From Candidatus Rifleibacteriota bacterium (GTDB lineage: Bacteria; Muiribacteriota; Ozemobacteria; Ozemobacterales; Ozemobacteraceae), in NCBI GenBank assembly GCA_015233155.1, contig JADFYG010000050.1:1-46886 (forward strand): a stretch of 46,886 nt of DNA. The letters run 5' to 3'. The translations under genes were made by a program, and so were the position numbers. The notes below the pieces were generated by a model, which saw only the letters and a program-made list of their open reading frames with translations, was not told the DNA's origin and made no database searches. Below are positions 42,333 through 46,886 of this stretch, piece by piece. Positions within the stretch are counted from its first letter, which is position 1. Every line of letters starts with the position of its first letter.

Positions 42333-44256
42333 TTGAATCCTGACCGGGAATTACCCTTGCGCGCAGCAAATTTTCAAGATCCTTAAATTTATAATTCTCA
42401 ACCAAAATACGTAATGCGTCAGCATTTTTTTTATTGCTCACGGAAAGTCGATCAAGAATTGAAAGACAGGCTTTCTGGTCCAATTTGGCGGCAAACGTAA
42501 GTAACTCGCTCTTTGCTTCTATTGACAACCCGGCAATGCCTTCCGGTGACAGTCTCTCATCAGCGAGTATTTTCGGCAACTCCACGTTGGAAACTACATC
42601 CTCAAAAATAAACTTTACTCCCAGGTGTTTTTCAAGAGCTGCAAAAAGCTCTTCCTCAAGGTAAGGTTTCCTGATGAAGTCGTCACAACCGATATTGAGG
42701 ATTTCCTGCCGTTCTTCCTCAAAGACGTGCGCAGTCAAGGCTATGATCACTGTTTCCCGCCCGCGTTCGCTTTTTTTAATCTGTTTCGTTGCCTCATAGC
42801 CATCCATAACCGGCATTCGCATATCCATCCAAATGAGATGAGGATGCCAGGAATCAAAGGCCTCAACTGCCTGCTTGCCGTCAGACGCTTCCTGTATTTC
42901 AAAGCCTGCGGTCTGAAGAACTTTGACAAGAAGTTTCCGACTCTCCAGGATGTCATCCACGACAAGGATGCGGAACGAGGGTTGCCCTGGGGCAAGACCA
43001 CTAACCCGCCTTGATGGCGGTATTTCTGCAACTTCAAAGGGCTCAGCTTTGCCTGTCGCGACGCTGAATCGAAAAAGTGACCCTTTATTGATTTGGCTCT
43101 CCACCTCCAGGTTTCCCCCCATCAGCTGAACATACTGCTTGCTGATGGTAAGACCCAGGCCAGTCCCTGTAGTTTTGTCTCCGCAATTCGAAACCTGGAA
43201 AAATGGTTCAAAAATTTTTTTGAGGTTATCAGAGTCAATGCCAACGCCTGTATCTTCAACTTCAAATTGAAGGGTCCGGGTTTTGTCTTTGGCTTCACCT
43301 GACCTTACCCTGAAAGTCACCGATCCTACCTCCGTAAATTTCAGGGCATTACCTAGCAGATTAATAAGCACCTGGCGCAATTTCCCTTCATCGCCTTTCA
43401 TATAGCCGGGGAGATCAGGCCCTTTCTCTGTGGTAAAAATTAAACCTTTTTCGACAGCTCTGGGGCGAAAAAGATCGGAGAGGTGATCGAGAAAAGAAAT
43501 CAAATCGAAACTCTTTTCATTAAGGGTTACCTGCCCGGTTTCGATTTTGGATATGTCCAGCACCTCATTTATAAGATTTAAGAGATGCTGACCGCTTCGA
43601 TTGATGATTCCGATCTCTTCCCGCTGTTCCTTGCCAAGGGTCATATCACGTCCCAAAATCTGAGTAAACCCCAATATGACGGTCAGTGGCGTTCGCAATT
43701 CATGGCTCATGGAAGTCAAAAAAGTTGATTTCGCATCATTGGCAATCTTCAATTTCTTGTTAGCTTCCTGCAAAGCTTGCGCACTTTTATAGATTTCTGT
43801 TTCCAAATGATCGGCCTTCAGTCTTAAGGAATTTTTGGACTCGTCTTCCTCTGGCTTCCCGCGCATAAATTCGGTCACATCCTGGGCATTATGAATAATG
43901 AGATCAACCTCATTGTTGGGCCCCAGGACAGGAGAGTTAACAGAACACCAGAAACGCTCTTCAAAGCCAGAACTGCCATCTTGTTTTGGAATATCATACT
44001 TTTGCACGGCCATCGTATCGGGTTTGCGGTACTTCCGCACATCATCCATGGATGCCTGTAAATTGCTGACACCGTTGGCATTCAAATCTTCCGGGTTTGC
44101 CGGAAAAGCCTCAAACAGGTATTTTCCAAGCAACGTGTCTCTTTTGGTCATGGTCGCATTAAGATAGGCCTTATTAACCTCGACAATTTTCAGTGATCGA
44201 TCAAGAACCAAATAAGGATTGGGCGCTTCGTTGAATAGGGCTTGATAGTCAACCAT
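42322..44256 (-). CDS. Hybrid histidine kinase PAS-HK-REC
   Basis: A 644-residue soluble kinase. A PAS domain (about 5-130, NPYLVLDRSLKIVEVNKAYL) is followed by a coiled coil and the dimerisation helix with FLTSMSHELRTPLTVILG. The ATPase domain has LLGNALKFTEVG, EDTGVGID and GTGLGLTIS. A receiver at about 420-540 (VVDDILESR, Asp in LIWMDMRMPVMDG, Lys in IRKPYL) is followed by a helical tail ending LRILVENYKFKDLENLL. The tail has no Hpt histidine motif. GGAG eight bases before the ATG supports the start. It is the first gene of a two-kinase operon. Confidence 0.92.
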   Translation of the reverse strand: MVDYQALFNEAPNPYLVLDRSLKIVEVNKAYLNATMTKRDTLLGKYLFEAFPANPEDLNANGVSNLQASMDDVRKYRKPDTMAVQKYDIPKQDGSSGFEERFWCSVNSPVLGPNNEVDLIIHNAQDVTEFMRGKPEEDESKNSLRLKADHLETEIYKSAQALQEANKKLKIANDAKSTFLTSMSHELRTPLTVILGFTQILGRDMTLGKEQREEIGIINRSGQHLLNLINEVLDISKIETGQVTLNEKSFDLISFLDHLSDLFRPRAVEKGLIFTTEKGPDLPGYMKGDEGKLRQVLINLLGNALKFTEVGSVTFRVRSGEAKDKTRTLQFEVEDTGVGIDSDNLKKIFEPFFQVSNCGDKTTGTGLGLTISKQYVQLMGGNLEVESQINKGSLFRFSVATGKAEPFEVAEIPPSRRVSGLAPGQPSFRILVVDDILESRKLLVKVLQTAGFEIQEASDGKQAVEAFDSWHPHLIWMDMRMPVMDGYEATKQIKKSERGRETVIIALTAHVFEEERQEILNIGCDDFIRKPYLEEELFAALEKHLGVKFIFEDVVSNVELPKILADERLSPEGIAGLSIEAKSELLTFAAKLDQKACLSILDRLSVSNKKNADALRILVENYKFKDLENLLRARVIPGQDSSER

Positions 44257-44415
44257 TTAGTTTCTCCAAAAAAGATCTTTCTCTTTGCATTTACCGTAGG
44301 ATAACAGACACGAACAAGATTCAACGGATTTCGGGAATATTCAAATCCTACCTGATTGGAAACATAGCTTCAACTTTTTACTAATTTGTTTGCAACCCCT
44401 CTGCTCGGCTGAGCC

Positions 44416-46659
44416 CTACCTCAGGAACAGCAACCCGGCCACCACGAGAAGAATCACGGCAATGCCTGCAATCATAATGATCTTCCGCTGGGAGGAACTG
44501 GCCGCATGCCATTTGGCAGCAGCCTTGTAGATATCGGCCTCTCTCCTGCGAATGGCGTTACGAACTTCAGAGACGGAATACGGAATTCCGGTCAAACCAG
44601 CGGAATTTTCTATCTGATCACTCTTTTGAGGCGGAGTCTTCCGAGCGAACAGCGGATGGACTTTTGTCGCAGGAGTCGCTTCGTCAGGGGCCTTTATATG
44701 ATCGCTGCGCCTTTCGGTTTTCCTGGAGACAGCTTCACTGTTTTTTTCCGGGGCAGATATGGGAATTTTGGCCTCTGTCTCCGGTGAGGGAGGTTTTGCC
44801 GGCTGCGACCGGGATACTTTCCCTTCAGTGGTCGACTCGTCAAACGCTTCATAACCGTATTTCAAGATCAACTCGAACATTTCAGCGCGGACCTGAGCCA
44901 CCATGATGGTAACCGCCGGGTCCCGGGTTGCCTGAATCTTATCAAGCGACCTTAACACCTTTGCACCAGGGTTGGAATTGAGTATCAGCAGAATTTTTTG
45001 GGCAATATCATGGTTGGTTTCAATCAGGAGGGCTTCCATCAGCATGTCCATGACCTGATCGAAGGGACAGATCATGAGGCATGCCACTGCCTGAGCCCGG
45101 ATGGGAGCCTCTTTGGATTTCAGCAGCTCCGCCAGTATATCGATGGCTTTTTTTGCCTCGGATTTCAGGGCGATTCGGACAGCTTTCAGTAGAACCGACA
45201 GGTCGCGACTCCGCAGCAATCGGGGAAGATATGGCGGCAGACTGAACGGGCGCGCTTTTTCCAGGAGCTTGACCCCGGCGAGAACTATTTTGGGATCGTC
45301 AGCCTTGATGGCTTCTTCAGCGAGATCGGAATCCGGTGGGGTGGGATCGAAAGTGCGGATTGCATTCAGGGCAGCCGTTCGAATCGTCGGAATACCTTTC
45401 GCAGCCTCATTTCGAATCCACGGGGCAATTTTATTGAATTTGGAGGCGTCCAGCGATTCCAGCATCCGACGCTTGGCGGCAGGCTGCTGACTGACTGGGC
45501 TTTCCCAGTTCAGTTCGGCTGGAGATTCGGGGACGACCCCGACCGTAAGTCGCTGATATATTTCCTCCGTTGCGGGGCTCTGCGATAGAGTTTCGACAAA
45601 CTCCGCCACATCGGGATGCTGAATATTCTTTTTAAGCCAGGCCTCGATGGTTTCCAGTCGTTCTTTGTCACAAACCGTAATCTGGACTTCAAGATCGATA
45701 AGGAATTTTTTCAGGCGCTCCCGCTTCCAGCGAGCGACCATAGCTTCGGGACGAGCCTGTTCGGCCGGCAGTATCTGAGCCTTTTCCAGAACACCGCAGA
45801 TTCCCTTGAAAATACGGCCAACGCCTGCCGTCTGCTCCTTGGGAAGAGTTTCAAGAAGATCGAGCAGTCTCAGGGCCGTATCTTCCTCGGGGTTGGTGGA
45901 AAAAAATATTTCGGTCGCCGCAATGACATCATCGTCAATCTCGGTGCGAAGAAGCGCCAATACCACGTGCTTAACCTGCTCAAAGGGAAACATGAACGCG
46001 ATTGAAATTCCGGCCAGGCGCTCTTCTGCCTTGCGCGATCCGATCAGTTCCGAAAAATGGGCTGCGGCTTCATCAGGATCGATGCGCCTGAGGGTTAAAA
46101 TAGCTCTTACCCGCACCAGCGGGACTTCAGAGGCCAGAAGGTTGGGCAGCACTGTCAGCAGGCTTTTTGGAAACAGTATCTCCAGAGCTTCAATGAACGG
46201 CAGGGCTAGGAGCGATGTTGTGCCGGCCAACCACTGCAAGAGATATTCAGCGTCAGTTGCTGCACCATGCTTCCCGAGGAATTCGGCGACTGTGGCGCGA
46301 AGATCTTCCGATACCCGATTTGGGTCTTCCCGAATGTATTTGAGAACCAGGGGCACTTCGACGGGAAGAGGAAGCAGCAGATTTTCCCTGGTCAGGGAAG
46401 TACCATTGAAAGAAGTTGCCTTCAATTCGCCGACTCGCGACTGAATCCGGGCAATAGCCTGCTTTGCAACGAGAGAAAGTTCCCGATCCTGGGACTGCTC
46501 GATCATTTGCAGTTTGCGGATGATCAGAGGGTCTTTTGCAATCTTTGCCGCCTTGACAATAGCAGCCGCACGCACCGTTTTTTTCGGTGAGTCGAGTTCA
46601 ATTAAAAGCGCTCGTTCCGGGGATTCTTCCGACGAAACCGCTTCTGCCAATTTGCCCAT
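44416..46659 (-). CDS. HEAT-repeat protein with C-terminal membrane anchor
   Basis: A 747-residue protein. Most of it is HEAT/armadillo-type helical repeats, e.g. SPKKTVRAAAIVKAAKIAKDP, SEVPLVRVRAILTLRRIDPD and KEAPIRAQAVACLMICPFDQ, from about 20 to 610. A Ser/Pro/Lys-rich linker follows, and the last about 20 residues (IIMIAGIAVILLVVAGLLFL) form a membrane helix with almost nothing after it: a tail anchor with the repeat body in the cytoplasm. ATG 46659 is chosen because the sequence upstream is not repeat-like; a TTG at 46749 is possible. AAAAGG directly abuts the ATG and may instead serve an in-frame TTG nine bases on. Probably a membrane-tethered scaffold; partner unknown. Confidence 0.85.
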   Translation of the reverse strand: MGKLAEAVSSEESPERALLIELDSPKKTVRAAAIVKAAKIAKDPLIIRKLQMIEQSQDRELSLVAKQAIARIQSRVGELKATSFNGTSLTRENLLLPLPVEVPLVLKYIREDPNRVSEDLRATVAEFLGKHGAATDAEYLLQWLAGTTSLLALPFIEALEILFPKSLLTVLPNLLASEVPLVRVRAILTLRRIDPDEAAAHFSELIGSRKAEERLAGISIAFMFPFEQVKHVVLALLRTEIDDDVIAATEIFFSTNPEEDTALRLLDLLETLPKEQTAGVGRIFKGICGVLEKAQILPAEQARPEAMVARWKRERLKKFLIDLEVQITVCDKERLETIEAWLKKNIQHPDVAEFVETLSQSPATEEIYQRLTVGVVPESPAELNWESPVSQQPAAKRRMLESLDASKFNKIAPWIRNEAAKGIPTIRTAALNAIRTFDPTPPDSDLAEEAIKADDPKIVLAGVKLLEKARPFSLPPYLPRLLRSRDLSVLLKAVRIALKSEAKKAIDILAELLKSKEAPIRAQAVACLMICPFDQVMDMLMEALLIETNHDIAQKILLILNSNPGAKVLRSLDKIQATRDPAVTIMVAQVRAEMFELILKYGYEAFDESTTEGKVSRSQPAKPPSPETEAKIPISAPEKNSEAVSRKTERRSDHIKAPDEATPATKVHPLFARKTPPQKSDQIENSAGLTGIPYSVSEVRNAIRRREADIYKAAAKWHAASSSQRKIIMIAGIAVILLVVAGLLFLR

Positions 46660-46850
46660 CCTTTTACATTTATTCAGTAGATCCCACGTCAGATTACCAC
46701 GAGGGCATGGTAAGTATCTGCTTTTTCGCGCCCAAATTATCACGACCAATTCTGAATGTCAAAACTGGTCCGTTAATGCAGGGCAAACGCATTAAAAACT
46801 CAGGAATGGTCTATAACACGACTCTCGCTACTGTAACTATGATATGGTAG

Positions 46851-46871
46851 GGCGTGACCGCCGGGCACGCC
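46851..46871. repeat. Hairpin repeat at the window end
   Basis: GGCGTGACC and GGGCACGCC (46851-46859, 46863-46871) pair at 8 of 9 positions around a three-base loop, and GCACGCCGAAGTGCG follows. The sequence resembles short GC-rich dispersed palindromes of REP type. The window ends 15 bases later, so the full element is not visible. The stretch from 46660 to 46850 holds nothing else that I can identify. Confidence 0.45.
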
Positions 46872-46886
46872 GAAGTGCGAATCGGC

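Noticed and set aside
1..46886. tRNA, rRNA, integrase, transposase or phage genes
   Set aside because: I scanned for the hallmark motifs and protein families on both strands and saw none. tRNA genes could only be excluded by a covariance search, which I could not run.

Overview
The window looks like chromosomal DNA of a diderm (Gram-negative-type), probably free-living bacterium. The basis is a trans-envelope type IV pilus / type II secretion machine with a secretin, several lipoproteins with lipoboxes, many exported proteins, and large hybrid histidine kinases. Base composition is close to balanced. TTG and GTG starts and four-base stop/start overlaps are common. The gene style (PilM-N-O-P-Q order, many pseudopilins, HEAT, TPR and Sel1 proteins, hybrid kinases) would fit a poorly cultured lineage such as Candidatus Riflebacteria. 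That assignment is an inference and was not tested.

Region 1 (1-16.2 kb) is mostly plus-strand and looks like an accessory or rearranged zone. It holds an exported thioredoxin-like protein, unknown genes, a 5'-truncated NuoH/HyfC-type hydrogenase membrane subunit, a stand-alone Hpt phosphotransfer protein, a DUF169 protein, a membrane protein with a pilin-like module and a large TerB-like/TPR protein. A hydrogenase maturation protease (HycI-like) is translationally coupled to a divergent RlmN-type radical SAM enzyme. A Sel1-repeat protein and a glycine-rich lipoprotein gene broken by several indels follow. Two direct duplications (a hydrogenase-subunit tail and a 55-base piece of the Hpt gene) show that this zone has been reshuffled.

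Region 2 (16.3-22.8 kb, minus strand) holds a PAS/hybrid histidine kinase, a beta-CASP metallo-beta-lactamase-fold nuclease with an unusual repeated C-terminal extension, and two small exported proteins. One of these is a paralogue of an exported protein in region 1.

Region 3 (23.0-38.1 kb) is a nearly complete pilus/secretion locus arranged as two converging blocks. The plus block carries four overlapping minor pseudopilin genes (H-, I-, J- and K-like) and a major prepilin with a strong ribosome binding site and terminator. The minus block reads PilM-PilN fusion, PilO, PilP/GspC-like, an STN/N-domain protein, a short secretin, two lipoproteins, a TPR protein, the PilB/GspE ATPase and PilC/GspF. 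Unusual points are the secretin split over two separately exported proteins, the PilM-PilN fusion, a half-duplicated MshEN region in the ATPase, and a pseudopilin that seems to start at ATT. No prepilin peptidase or PilT is present in the window.

Region 4 (38.1-46.9 kb) holds a miniature inverted-repeat element in the pilus-operon upstream region, a clade-3-type catalase, two overlapping hybrid histidine kinases (PAS-HK-REC and REC-PAS-HK-REC), and a HEAT-repeat protein with a C-terminal membrane anchor. I saw no rRNA, tRNA, CRISPR array, transposase or phage genes.
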